Under the pieces are notes generated by a model. It had not been told where the DNA came from and searched no databases. It saw only the letters and a program-made list of their open reading frames with translations. A stretch of DNA of 64,000 nucleotides from Myxococcales bacterium (lineage in GTDB: Bacteria; Myxococcota_A; Polyangia; Nannocystales; Nannocystaceae), in contig JACKDU010000016.1 of the NCBI GenBank assembly GCA_020633335.1, forward strand, positions 1 to 64,000. The letters are read 5' to 3'. The translations under genes were made by a program, and so were the position numbers. Below, one piece after another: positions 31,657 to 40,140 of this stretch. How positions within the stretch are numbered: position 1 is the stretch's first letter; each line of letters begins with the position of its first letter.

Positions 31657-33447
31657 GGTCTTCGGCACCTTGCCCTCGACCACGAAGCGGATCGCCTCGT
31701 GGACCGTCGCCCGCAGGCTGCGCTCCTGGATCGGTCCGGCGAAGAAGCGGACGCAGGCGAGGAGGGGGAGGCGGCGCGCGGGTCCCGGCGGGAGCGCCCG
31801 CGACTCGGCGCAGGCGGCGACGCAGAGCTTGATCCAGTGGGCGGCGAAGATCGGCCGGATCGCCCGATCGTCGAGGGCGAGGCGCTCCAGGAGGGCCTCG
31901 AGGGCGGCGAAGCCGGGCCCCGGCGCGGGGTGGTCCGCGGCGAGGAGGCGCTCGGCGGCCGCGACCGCGGCGGGTCCGTCGTGGCGATCGATCGCGGCGA
32001 TGATCGCCGCGCCCTGGGCCTCGAGGTCGACGGGCTCGCCGCGCACGTCAGCGCCACCGTCGGCGTCGGCGCGCGCCGGTCGCCTGGCCGGCGGGAGGTC
32101 GAGGGGGGCGGCGGCGCGGATGAAGTGAGCTGCCTGAAAGAGCAGGTTTAGCACCCCCGGATCGCGCCAGCGGGCGAGCGCGCCGCGGAGCGCCGACGCG
32201 AAGGTGAGGCGGTGGGTGACGTCGAGCCAGCCCTCCTGGACGCTCGGGTCGCCGTCGATCGCCGCGTCGAAGCGGAGGAGGCGCTCGCTCGCGGCGATCA
32301 CCAGCGCGTCGACGACGCTCTCCAGGCGGACCCCGGCCGCGAGCGCCTCCCGCAGCGCGTCGACCCAGGCGTCGCGGGGGCCGTCGAGGAGGGCGGCGAT
32401 GAGCGCGTCGCGGTCGATCGCCGGCGCCTCGGGCCGCGCGCAGGCGGCGTACCAGGCGGCGAGCTCGGGCGCGGCGGCGGCGACGATCTCGCGGAACCTG
32501 GCCTCCTCGGGGACCAGCTCCTCGCGGGTCGCCGCGACGATCCGGGCGAAGAGGGCGGGGAGGAGCGCGTCGGCGTGCTCCCACCCGGCCGCGTCCAGGA
32601 GCTCGAGGAGCTTGACCGCGTAGATCAGCGGGTGGCCGAAGCCGAGGAAGTGATCGGCGCAGGCGCGGAAGATCCAGCCCTCGACGATCGCCGCCCCCCA
32701 GCCGCGGGCGAGCGCCCCGCGGAGGAGCGCCTCGGCGTCGGCGAGGCGCTCCTCCTCGATCGCCGCCCGCACCCGCGCGCCGGCGGCGATCGGGTCGTCG
32801 CCGGGATCGATCGCCGCCGCGACCGCCCGGACGGGGAGGCGCTGGTTGCTCTCGGCGGCGACCGAGAAGCCCTGGATCAGCGGCAGCGCGGCCTCGGGGC
32901 CCGGGCGTTGGCGGGTGAAGGTGAGCGCGTCGATCGCGGTCGCGGTCGCGTGGGTGGTCCCGTACTCGGCGTGGCGGGCGTCGAGGCGGGCGGCCTCGAT
33001 CGTCAGCTCGAGCGGGGTCATGTCGAGCTCGAGGAGGCGGACCAGCTCGCGGGCGATCTGGCCGATCGTGTTGTCGAAGACGCCGGCGGCGAGGCTGGCC
33101 AGGTGGCGCGCCCGGAGCTCGGCGGGATCCGGCGCGGCGACGTCGACCTCGACGGTCGCGTCGCGGAGGCGGATCGGGAAGATCCGCACCTGCTCGTCGC
33201 CGATCAGCGCCCGCCCGTCGCGGAGGTCGAACTTGTAGTTGTGCCAGGGGCAGGTGACCACGCATTCGCGGACGCTGCCGCGGGCGAGGGGATAGCCCTC
33301 GTGGGGGCAGCGGTTGTCGCAGGCGAAGAGCTCGCCCTCGGCCGGTCGGAAGATCGCGATCCGATCGTCGCCGTGGCGGACGACGCGGGCCTCGCCGACC
33401 GGGAGATCGGCGAGCGGGAGGGCGGGGATCCAGGTCGGCGCGGGCAT
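31648..33447 (-). CDS. Rieske [2Fe-2S] protein with long helical C-terminal domain
   Basis: 599 residues from ATG 33447; TAGGGT at 33455-33460 (minus strand) lies 7 nt upstream. Residues ~6-105 form a Rieske ferredoxin domain with cluster ligands CPHEGYPLARG and CPWHNYKFDLRDG, followed by LIGDEQVRIFPIRLRDATVE. The remaining ~490 residues are an Ala/Arg/Glu-rich helical domain with His/Glu motifs (YGTTHATATAIDAL, ADHFLGFGHPLIYAVKLLEL, WIKLCVAACAES). That part looks like the same helical family as stand-alone questin-oxidase-like proteins, but this is a weak resemblance. The Rieske domain probably feeds electrons to a catalytic site in the tail (inference). Confidence 0.85.
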   Translation of the reverse strand: MPAPTWIPALPLADLPVGEARVVRHGDDRIAIFRPAEGELFACDNRCPHEGYPLARGSVRECVVTCPWHNYKFDLRDGRALIGDEQVRIFPIRLRDATVEVDVAAPDPAELRARHLASLAAGVFDNTIGQIARELVRLLELDMTPLELTIEAARLDARHAEYGTTHATATAIDALTFTRQRPGPEAALPLIQGFSVAAESNQRLPVRAVAAAIDPGDDPIAAGARVRAAIEEERLADAEALLRGALARGWGAAIVEGWIFRACADHFLGFGHPLIYAVKLLELLDAAGWEHADALLPALFARIVAATREELVPEEARFREIVAAAAPELAAWYAACARPEAPAIDRDALIAALLDGPRDAWVDALREALAAGVRLESVVDALVIAASERLLRFDAAIDGDPSVQEGWLDVTHRLTFASALRGALARWRDPGVLNLLFQAAHFIRAAAPLDLPPARRPARADADGGADVRGEPVDLEAQGAAIIAAIDRHDGPAAVAAAERLLAADHPAPGPGFAALEALLERLALDDRAIRPIFAAHWIKLCVAACAESRALPPGPARRLPLLACVRFFAGPIQERSLRATVHEAIRFVVEGKVPKTMT

Positions 33448-33454
33448 CCACCGG

Positions 33455-33460
33455 ACCCTA
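33455..33460 (-). promoter_or_regulatory. -10-like TAGGGT, 7 nt before the Rieske gene start
   Basis: On the minus strand TAGGGT is followed by CCGGTGG and the ATG at 33447, the same leaderless spacing as at other genes here. Confidence 0.4.
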
Positions 33461-33604
33461 GCGGAGGCGCGCGGGCGCTGTCCCGCGGGCTGCTCCTCCG
33501 CTGGCGGGCCGCCAAGGGATTGGCAGGCCGCGGCGGCCCCCGCAGATCCCGCGCCGGTCCGCGAAAATTCCGCCCGCCCCCTGGGCAGGAGGGCCGCGGG
33601 GCGG

Positions 33605-33610
33605 CACGAT
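33605..33610 (+). promoter_or_regulatory. -10-like CACGAT, 6 nt before the patatin gene start
   Basis: CACGAT, then CCCCCG and GTG 33617. A weaker match to the -10 pattern, but with the same spacing. Confidence 0.3.
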
Positions 33611-33616
33611 CCCCCG

Positions 33617-34780
33617 GTGCGAGACTCGTCGATCGGTCTGATCCTCTCCGGCGGCGGCGCCCGTGGGGCCTACGAGGTCGGGGTCCTCACCTACATCGCC
33701 GACGCGCTCCCCGATCTCCTCAAGCGGATCCGGGTGATCACCGGCTCGAGCGTCGGCGCCGTCAACACGATCTACCTCGCCTCCCGCGGCCTCTCGCCGG
33801 CGTCGACCCACGAGCTCGCGCGCCTCTGGCGGGGGCTGACGATCGACGACATGATCTCGCTCTCGTCGCTCTCGGCGCTCAAGTTCCTCGGGGCGGCGCC
33901 GCTCCGCCTCCTGCGGATCGGCCTGCGCTCGCCGGCGACCGGCCTCCTCAACGCCAAGGGGCTCTGGCGCAAGGTTTCGTCCCAGGTGCAGTGGTCGAAG
34001 ATCCACGGCCACGTCACCGGCGGTCGCTTCGACGCGGTCGCGGTCGCGGCCACCGACATCTCGAGCGGCGAGACCCACCTCTTCGTCGACGCCGCCCCCG
34101 GGGTCGGGCCCACCAGCCCGGGGCGGATCTCGGAGGTGATGGCGATCCCGGCCCGCCTCTCGCTCCGCCACGTCCTCGCCTCGGCCGCGATCCCGCTCCT
34201 CTTCTCGCCGGTTCAGCTCGGCGACCGCTGGTACATGGACGGCGGGGTCCGCCACAACACCCCGCTCTCGCCGGCCCTCCACCTCGGCGCCCAGTCGCTC
34301 CTGATCATCACGGTCGGCGGGATGCGGGCGCCCTCGGCCCTCGAGGGCTTCCCGGGGATCGGCCAGATCGTCGGCAAGCTCCTCGACTCGATCTTCCTCG
34401 ATCGCGTCGCCTTCGACCTCGACCGCCTCGCCCGGATCAACGACATCGTCGAGGCCGCGACCTCGCTCGGCGACGACGAGACCCTCCGCTTCCGTGAGGC
34501 CTTGCGCAACGTCGGTCGCCCGCGCTATCGCAAGGTCCCCTACGCCGCGGTCCGACCCTCGGGGGATCTCGGGGCGGTCGCCTCGGAGATGATCCGGGCC
34601 TCGAGCGCGGTCTCGACCTTCTCCTTCGTCCGCGTGCTCAACGCGCTCTTCGAGGACGACGCCGGGACCTCGGGGGACGCCGCCTCCTTCCTCTTCTTCG
34701 ACGGCTCCTTCGCCGACCGCCTCATCGGCCTCGGGCGGGCGGACGCAGCCCGCGCGCACGAGCAGCTCGCGGCCCTCTGA
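33617..34780 (+). CDS. Patatin-like phospholipase
   Basis: 387 residues from GTG 33617. LILSGGGARGAYEVGVLTYI is the oxyanion motif, VITGSSVGAVNTIYLASRGL holds the catalytic Ser (GSSVG), and WYMDGGVRHNTPLSPALHLG holds the catalytic Asp (DGG). The Ser-Asp dyad is complete. There is no signal peptide, so it is probably cytoplasmic or exported by another route. Patatins hydrolyse acyl chains of phospholipids; in predatory bacteria they can act on prey membranes or on the cell's own lipid turnover. Confidence 0.93.
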   Translation: MRDSSIGLILSGGGARGAYEVGVLTYIADALPDLLKRIRVITGSSVGAVNTIYLASRGLSPASTHELARLWRGLTIDDMISLSSLSALKFLGAAPLRLLRIGLRSPATGLLNAKGLWRKVSSQVQWSKIHGHVTGGRFDAVAVAATDISSGETHLFVDAAPGVGPTSPGRISEVMAIPARLSLRHVLASAAIPLLFSPVQLGDRWYMDGGVRHNTPLSPALHLGAQSLLIITVGGMRAPSALEGFPGIGQIVGKLLDSIFLDRVAFDLDRLARINDIVEAATSLGDDETLRFREALRNVGRPRYRKVPYAAVRPSGDLGAVASEMIRASSAVSTFSFVRVLNALFEDDAGTSGDAASFLFFDGSFADRLIGLGRADAARAHEQLAAL

Positions 34781-34847
34781 TTCTGGAGGGGTCTCACGGC
34801 CGGGCCCCCTGGTCAGGGCCGCCGGGGGTCGCTATGTCTCGCCCCCG

Positions 34848-35612
34848 ATGAACCTCGCAGATCTCAAGATCATCGTCACCGGCGGCGCCCAGGGGATGGG
34901 CGCCCACTTTGCCACCCGCCTCGCCGAGGCCGGCGCCCAGGTCGCGATCGGCGACGTCAACGAGGAGGGCCTGAAGGCGGTCGTCGCGGCCAGCGAGGGC
35001 CTCCCGGGCAAGATCCACGCCCGCGTCCTCGACGTCTCCGACGAGGCCCAGTGCGCCTCGTTCGTCGCCTGGGCGAGCGAGGCGATGGGCGGCCTCAACG
35101 GCCTGGTAAACAACGCCGGGATCCTCCGCGACGGCCTCCTGGTCAAGAAGGACCGGGTCACCGGCGAGATCAAGAAGCTGACCAAGGCGCAGTGGGACGC
35201 GGTGATCGCCGTCAACCTCACCGGCGCGACCCTCATGGTCCGCGAGACGGTCGCGGCGATGGCCGCCGCCGGCGCCCCCGGCGTGGTCGTCAACATGTCG
35301 TCGATCGCCCGCCACGGCAACCGCGGCCAGAGCAACTACAGCGCGGCCAAGGCCGCGCTCGCGGCCAACACCCTGACGTGGGCCCGCGAGTTCGCGCCCT
35401 TCAAGATCCGCGTCGGCGCGATCGCCCCGGGGATGATCGAGACGCCGATGACCCAGGGGATGAACCAGAAGGCCCGCGACGCGCTGGTCGCCGCGATCCC
35501 GGTCAACCGGATCGGCGTCCCCGAGGACATCTGGCTCGGTGTGAAGTTCGTCCTCGAGTGCGACTACTTCAACGGCCGGACGATCGACATCGACGGCGGC
35601 CTCTCGATGTAG
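34848..35612 (+). CDS. Short-chain dehydrogenase/reductase (FabG-like SDR)
   Basis: 254 residues. Classic SDR layout: IIVTGGAQGMGAHFATRLAE (NAD(P)-binding TGxxxGxG), GLVNNAGI (NNAG), VVNMSSIARHG with the catalytic Ser, and YSAAKAAL (YxxxK). Asp in AIGDVNEEG after beta2 hints at NAD rather than NADP preference (inference). KKDRVTGEIKKLTKAQWDAV is an insert also seen in hydroxyacyl-CoA-type SDRs. The substrate is unknown. A hairpin follows the gene. Confidence 0.92.
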   Translation: MNLADLKIIVTGGAQGMGAHFATRLAEAGAQVAIGDVNEEGLKAVVAASEGLPGKIHARVLDVSDEAQCASFVAWASEAMGGLNGLVNNAGILRDGLLVKKDRVTGEIKKLTKAQWDAVIAVNLTGATLMVRETVAAMAAAGAPGVVVNMSSIARHGNRGQSNYSAAKAALAANTLTWAREFAPFKIRVGAIAPGMIETPMTQGMNQKARDALVAAIPVNRIGVPEDIWLGVKFVLECDYFNGRTIDIDGGLSM

Positions 35613-35641
35613 ATCCGGCCCGCCGGTCGCGTCGACCGCTT

Positions 35642-35675
35642 CGCCCGTGGGGATGGTCACCAGCCCCCACGGGCG
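35642..35675 (+). terminator. Hairpin after the SDR gene
   Basis: CGCCCGTGGGG at 35642-35652 pairs with CCCCACGGGCG at 35665-35675, an 11-bp perfect stem with a 12-nt loop, 30 nt after the SDR stop. Only a mixed TCGTCGTCTC follows, so it may need Rho or act as mRNA end protection. Confidence 0.6.
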
Positions 35676-35753
35676 TCGTCGTCTCGTGGAGGCGAGGCGC
35701 GGCGCGGCGCAGCGCGGTCGCCGAGGCATCGGCGCTCGTGCTACGAGTGATGG

Positions 35754-37523
35754 ATGCTCCGTCGCCTCACCTCCATCGTCCTCCTCCCCGCGGCCGCGCT
35801 CGTCGGCTGCTCCAGCGACGACACCGCTGGCACCGACACCGCGACCTCGACCGCCGGCACCGCGTCGACGAGCACCGCGTCGACCAGCGGCGGGACCTCG
35901 GCCGGGACCAGCGGCGGGAGCAGCGGGAGCGGGAGCGTCTCCGAGACCGGCACCGGCAGCAGCGGGACGACGAGCGGCGGGACGACGAGCGGGACGACGA
36001 GCGGCGGACCGACGAGCGGCAGCACCAGCGCGGACACCAGCGGCTCGACCGCGGTGACGGTCACGGACGGGACCTCGTCGACCACCGGCGACCCGCAGAT
36101 CTGCGCGCCGGCCTCGAAGAGCTGCTTCGACGACTCGAGCTACCAGGTCTGCGACGACGACGGCCTCGCCTGGGGTGCTCCGGTCGATTGCGCGGAGAAC
36201 GAGGGCTGCTACGACGGCGAGTGCCTGCCCCTCTGCGAGCTGGTCAAGCAGGAGCCGAGCTCGGTCGGCTGCTCCTTCTTCGCCAACCGGATGGACAACC
36301 TCTACGCCAACCAGCCGGACTCGCTGATCGTCGGCAACGTCTCGACCTCGCTGACCGCCAAGGTCCAGCTCTACTTCGTCCCCAACGGGATGGCCGCCGA
36401 GCAGCCCGTCGGCGCGCCGATCGACGTCCCGCCGAGCGGGACCTACACCTTCACGATGGACAACGCGCAGATCGAGAGCGTGACGACGCTCCGCAAGGGC
36501 GGGGTCTACCGGGTCGAGAGCTCGCTGCCGATCGTCGCCTACCTCCACTCGCCGATCGGCTCGCAGGCGACCAACGACGCGTCGATGCTCCTCCCCGAGC
36601 ATGCGCTCACCGGCAACTACATCGTCTCGTCGTACCCCGGGACCTTCCCGACCCACTACCCGAGCTACTTCACGGCGATCGCCACCGAGGACGGCACCAC
36701 CCTCAACTTCCTGGCGGGGATCGCCACCGCCGGCGGCGGCGGGGTGCCGGCGCTCGCCAAGGGGCAGGCGACCGACGTGGCGATGAGCCGCTACGACACC
36801 CTCAACGTCGTCGTCTCGGTCAACTACACCGACCTCTCGGGGACGATCATCAGCGCCGACAAGCCGGTCTGGGTCGCCGGCGCGACCGAGTGCGGCAACG
36901 TGCCGATGTACCCGACGACCTACTGCGATCACCTCGAGGAGGTGAGCATCCCCCTCGAGTACTGGGGCGACACCTACGTCGGCGCCCACGCGCCGCAGCG
37001 GGGGAGCGAGACCTTCTACTGGCGGGTCTACTCCGGCGACGACGGGGTGACGATCAGCACGAGCCCGCAGCAGCCAGGCTTCCCGAAGATGCTGAACAAG
37101 GGCGAGTACTACCAGTTCGGGACCAAGGAGAGCTTCATGTTCACCGGCGACGGGCCCTTCCTGCCCGTCCAGTACCTCGAGGGCCAGAACGGCGGGGCCG
37201 GGACCGGCGATCCGTCGATGTACCAGATGGTGCCGACCGAGCAGTTCCTGACCTCCTACGCCTTCGTCACCGGGACCAACTACAACCAGCACTACGCCCA
37301 GGTGATCCGGCCGGTCGGCGGCGCCGACGTGCTCGTCGACGGGCAGGTGGTCGGGGGCTACTACACGGTCGGCAACTACGAGGTCGCCGACTGGAAGATC
37401 GCGGAGGGCGCCCACTTCGCGACGAGCGATGATCCCTTCGGCGTGATCCAGGTCGGCTACACGCCGGTCACGTCGTACGCCTACCCGGGCGGGCTCAAGC
37501 TCAAGGTGATCAACCCGCAGTAG
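35754..37523 (+). CDS. IgGFc-binding-type surface lipoprotein
   Basis: 589 residues. The signal peptide ends in the lipobox LVGC, followed by ~95 residues of Ser/Thr/Gly linker, then a short Cys-rich part (CAPASKSCFDDSSYQVCDDD, GCYDGECLPLC) and an IgGFc-binding N-terminal-like beta domain (FANRMDNLYANQPDSLIVGN, VYRVESSLPIVAYLHSPIGS, LPEHALTGNYIVSSYPGTFP, ISADKPVWVAGATECGNVP). The family is common as exported lipoproteins in Myxococcota and is thought to mediate adhesion. TACGAG ends 6 nt before ATG 35754, a weak leaderless signal. Confidence 0.88.
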   Translation: MLRRLTSIVLLPAAALVGCSSDDTAGTDTATSTAGTASTSTASTSGGTSAGTSGGSSGSGSVSETGTGSSGTTSGGTTSGTTSGGPTSGSTSADTSGSTAVTVTDGTSSTTGDPQICAPASKSCFDDSSYQVCDDDGLAWGAPVDCAENEGCYDGECLPLCELVKQEPSSVGCSFFANRMDNLYANQPDSLIVGNVSTSLTAKVQLYFVPNGMAAEQPVGAPIDVPPSGTYTFTMDNAQIESVTTLRKGGVYRVESSLPIVAYLHSPIGSQATNDASMLLPEHALTGNYIVSSYPGTFPTHYPSYFTAIATEDGTTLNFLAGIATAGGGGVPALAKGQATDVAMSRYDTLNVVVSVNYTDLSGTIISADKPVWVAGATECGNVPMYPTTYCDHLEEVSIPLEYWGDTYVGAHAPQRGSETFYWRVYSGDDGVTISTSPQQPGFPKMLNKGEYYQFGTKESFMFTGDGPFLPVQYLEGQNGGAGTGDPSMYQMVPTEQFLTSYAFVTGTNYNQHYAQVIRPVGGADVLVDGQVVGGYYTVGNYEVADWKIAEGAHFATSDDPFGVIQVGYTPVTSYAYPGGLKLKVINPQ

Positions 37524-37557
37524 ATCGCCGCGCCGGGCGAGCGAGCGCGCTGCCGCT

Positions 37558-37583
37558 CCTGGCGGGCGCTCGCCAGGTATCCT
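37558..37583 (+). promoter_or_regulatory. 7-bp hairpin abutting a -10-like TATCCT
   Basis: CCTGGCG at 37558-37564 pairs with CGCCAGG at 37571-37577, directly followed by TATCCT at 37578-37583, then CGCAGG and GTG 37590. The hairpin could end the preceding transcript or be an operator over the -35 region. Confidence 0.45.
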
Positions 37584-37589
37584 CGCAGG

Positions 37590-37877
37590 GTGAGCGCCGC
37601 CGAGCTCCAGATCTCCTTCGACGATCCCCCGGGGGGCCCGAGCGGCCGCTTCACCGTCGAGATCCGCGAGCGCGGCGGCGAGTGGGTGCTCTGGACCCGA
37701 GGCGAGGCGCGCGGACCTGACGTCATCGTCCCCGACTCGCCGGCGCTCGAGTCGTGGCTCGGGGACGCTTGCTCGCGCTGGCTGCGGCCGACCTGGGACT
37801 GCCAGTACGCCTTCAGCGAGCCGGCGGCGGTCGACGCCTTCCTCGCCTTCGTCGGCGCCGAGCGGCCGCGGCCTTGA
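37590..37877 (+). CDS. Small uncharacterised protein (95 aa)
   Basis: 95 residues from GTG 37590. It is compact, with a beta-rich N-terminus (LQISFDDPPGGPSGRFTVEI, EWVLWTRGEARGPDVIV) and an acidic amphipathic C-terminal helix. It has no signal peptide. It is supported as a real gene by a promoter-like TATCCT at the standard distance and by native codon use. No family was recognised. Confidence 0.6.
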   Translation: MSAAELQISFDDPPGGPSGRFTVEIRERGGEWVLWTRGEARGPDVIVPDSPALESWLGDACSRWLRPTWDCQYAFSEPAAVDAFLAFVGAERPRP

Positions 37878-37968
37878 GCCCCCGTCGTCGGCGCGCGCGC
37901 CCCCGACGGGCGGCCGCGCTCGCGTGCGTCGAGGTCAGGATGCCGGCGGGCCACTCGCTGCCGACGCG

Positions 37969-37974
37969 TATCAT
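37969..37974 (+). promoter_or_regulatory. -10-like TATCAT, 6 nt before the P450 start
   Basis: TATCAT, TCGTCG, then ATG 37981. Identical hexamer and spacing to the one at 11917, and it decides the P450 start over upstream in-frame codons. Confidence 0.55.
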
Positions 37975-37980
37975 TCGTCG

Positions 37981-39258
37981 ATGTCATCGCCTGATCAGCC
38001 GAATCGTGACGTCGCGTCATCCTGCGGCGCGCTCCACCAGCCGCTCGCGTCGCCGATGCTCGACGATCCGCGGCCCTTCTACGCCCGCGCTCGAGCGGAG
38101 GAGCCGGTCTTCTGGAGCGACGCGCTCGCCATGTGGGTGGTCACCCGCTACGAGGACGTGCAGGCGGTCGCCCGCGACGCCGCCCGCTTCTCGTCGATCA
38201 ACTCGATCTCGCCGGTCTCGGTGATGCCGCCGCCGCCGCTCCTCGAGGTGCTCATGCAGGGCTTCCCGGTGACGCCCAGCCTCGTCGACAGCGACCCGCC
38301 GGTCCACACGCGCAGCCGCTCGCTGGTGACCAAGGCGCTCTCGCTCCGCCGGATCGCGACCTTTGAGCCGATCCTCCGCGAGCTCGCCGAGCGCCTCATC
38401 GATCGCTTCGTCGACCAGGGGCAGGTCGAGTTCGTCGGCGCCTTCGCGGTCCCGCTGCCCGGCAACTTCATCGTCGACCTCCTGGGTCTGCCGCGCGATC
38501 ACCTCGAGCAGGTCGACGCCTGGATCAGCCACGCGGCGGCGATCTTCGCCGGCCACGGGACGCTCGAGGAGCTCGTCGAGCACGCCCGCCACTTCGTGAC
38601 CTTCCAGCACTACCTGGCGGACGCGGTGCGGGACCGCCGGCAAAACCCCCGCGACGACGCGCTCTCCGACATCGTCACCGGCGCGGACGCCCTCGATCCG
38701 CCGCTCGGCATGGCCGAGATGATCAACATGCTGGTGCAGACCCTCTTCGCCGGCTACGAGACCACCGCGGGCATGATCTCCGCCGCCGCCGTCGAGCTCG
38801 CGCGGGATCCCGAGCTCTTCGCGGCGCTCCGCGACGACCCGGGCCGGATTCCGGCGGTGATCGAGGAGTCGCTGCGGAGCGCCTCGCCGATCCACGCGAT
38901 GTACCGGACGGCCAAGGAGGACGTGGAGCTCGGCGGGGTGACGATCCGCGCGGGCGAGCGCCTCCAGCTCGCCTTCATCTCGGCCAACCACGACGAGGAG
39001 CGCTTCGAGGAGCCGCTCCGCTTCGACCCCGGGCGGACGACGCCGCACCTCGCGTTCGGCCAGGGCCCGCACTTTTGCATCGGCGCGCCGCTGGCCCGCC
39101 TCGAGGGCCGGATCGCGCTCGAGGTGATCACCCAGCGCCTGCCGGGGCTCCGCCTCGTGCCGGGGCAGCGCCTCGCGTTCTTCCCCAGCGCGACCGCGCG
39201 GCGCCTCGCGGCGGTCGAGCTGGCCTGGGATCCGCCGACGACGAGCGCGTCGGCGTGA
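37981..39258 (+). CDS. Cytochrome P450
   Basis: 425 residues from ATG 37981. The I-helix oxygen-binding motif is FAGYETTAGM, the K-helix ExxR is VIEESLRSAS, and the heme loop is FGQGPHFCIGAPLARLE with the axial Cys. RARAEEPVFWSDALAMWVVT and DPPVHTRSRSLVTKALSLRR match soluble class I bacterial P450s. There is no neighbouring ferredoxin gene, so the redox partner must come from elsewhere. Substrate unknown. The 2OG-oxygenase gene follows after ~105 bp on the same strand but has its own promoter-like signal. Confidence 0.95.
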   Translation: MSSPDQPNRDVASSCGALHQPLASPMLDDPRPFYARARAEEPVFWSDALAMWVVTRYEDVQAVARDAARFSSINSISPVSVMPPPPLLEVLMQGFPVTPSLVDSDPPVHTRSRSLVTKALSLRRIATFEPILRELAERLIDRFVDQGQVEFVGAFAVPLPGNFIVDLLGLPRDHLEQVDAWISHAAAIFAGHGTLEELVEHARHFVTFQHYLADAVRDRRQNPRDDALSDIVTGADALDPPLGMAEMINMLVQTLFAGYETTAGMISAAAVELARDPELFAALRDDPGRIPAVIEESLRSASPIHAMYRTAKEDVELGGVTIRAGERLQLAFISANHDEERFEEPLRFDPGRTTPHLAFGQGPHFCIGAPLARLEGRIALEVITQRLPGLRLVPGQRLAFFPSATARRLAAVELAWDPPTTSASA

Positions 39259-39352
39259 CGAGGACGCGCGCGCAGAGGCGGTGATGAGGGCGACCGCGAG
39301 CGCGCGCTCGCGTGCCGCGTGGCCGCCCTTCCGCGGCGCCGCGCGGCCGGTG

Positions 39353-39358
39353 TATGAC
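39353..39358 (+). promoter_or_regulatory. -10-like TATGAC, 6 nt before the 2OG-oxygenase start
   Basis: TATGAC, GGGGCG, then ATG 39365. The last base deviates from TAnnnT, but the spacing is the same as elsewhere. Confidence 0.35.
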
Positions 39359-39364
39359 GGGGCG

Positions 39365-40090
39365 ATGGCCAAGGGCGCCCCGACGAGGAGCCGCGAGCAC
39401 GCGTCGTTTCGCCGGGAGGCGACCTTCCGCGCGCAGGCGCACGCGCTCGCCGATCCGATCGTCGACGACGACGCGCCGCCGCGGGTGCGCCGCGAGGAGG
39501 TCGCGGTCGGCGTCTACGTGCTCCACGACGTGATGACGCCGCGGGAGTGCCGGCGTCTGGTCGAGGTGGCGGAGGAGACGGGCTTCACCCACGCCGGCCT
39601 GGCGATCGGCGACGACACCTACCGGGTGAACCTCGCCGTCCGCAACAACCTGCGGGTGGTCTTCGACGCGCCGGCGCTCGCCGGGCGGCTCTGGGCGCGG
39701 ATCCGCGATCGCGTCGATCCGCGGCACGAGGGTCGGCCGGTCCGCGGCCTCAACGATCGCTTCCGGGTCTACCGCTACGAGGTCGGGATGCGCTTCTTCC
39801 CCCACGTCGACGTGCGCATGCAGGTGCCCGGCGGCGAGACGCGGGCGTCGCTGGTCATCTTCCTCGGCGATCGCTTCGAGGGCGGCGAGACCCGCTTCTT
39901 CGAGCTCAAGGACCGACGCGCGCGGCGGGGCGAGGGGCGCGGCCGCAAGTTCGACAACCGCGTCCGCTTCGCCCTGCGCCCGGGGATCGGCGGCGCCGTG
40001 GTCTTCGATCACCTCCTCCTCCACGAGGGCGCGGAGGTGACCGCCGGGGTCAAGTACGCGGTGCGATCGGATCTGATCTACGCGCCCTGA
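39365..40090 (+). CDS. 2-oxoglutarate/Fe(II) oxygenase, prolyl 4-hydroxylase type
   Basis: 241 residues from ATG 39365; upstream in-frame starts add an unlikely Arg-rich leader. VLHDVMTPRECRRLVEVAEE opens the family domain. The iron ligands are His and Asp of FFPHVDVRMQV and the distal His of LLLHEGAEVTAGVKYAVRSD, whose Lys fits 2OG binding. SLVIFLGDRFEGGETRFF is the conserved core strand pair. It hydroxylates an unknown protein or small molecule in the cytoplasm. Confidence 0.9.
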   Translation: MAKGAPTRSREHASFRREATFRAQAHALADPIVDDDAPPRVRREEVAVGVYVLHDVMTPRECRRLVEVAEETGFTHAGLAIGDDTYRVNLAVRNNLRVVFDAPALAGRLWARIRDRVDPRHEGRPVRGLNDRFRVYRYEVGMRFFPHVDVRMQVPGGETRASLVIFLGDRFEGGETRFFELKDRRARRGEGRGRKFDNRVRFALRPGIGGAVVFDHLLLHEGAEVTAGVKYAVRSDLIYAP

Positions 40091-40140
40091 TCGCCGGGCG
40101 ATCCGCGGGCTGGGCCGCCTTCGCTGGGTTGTCCACACTC

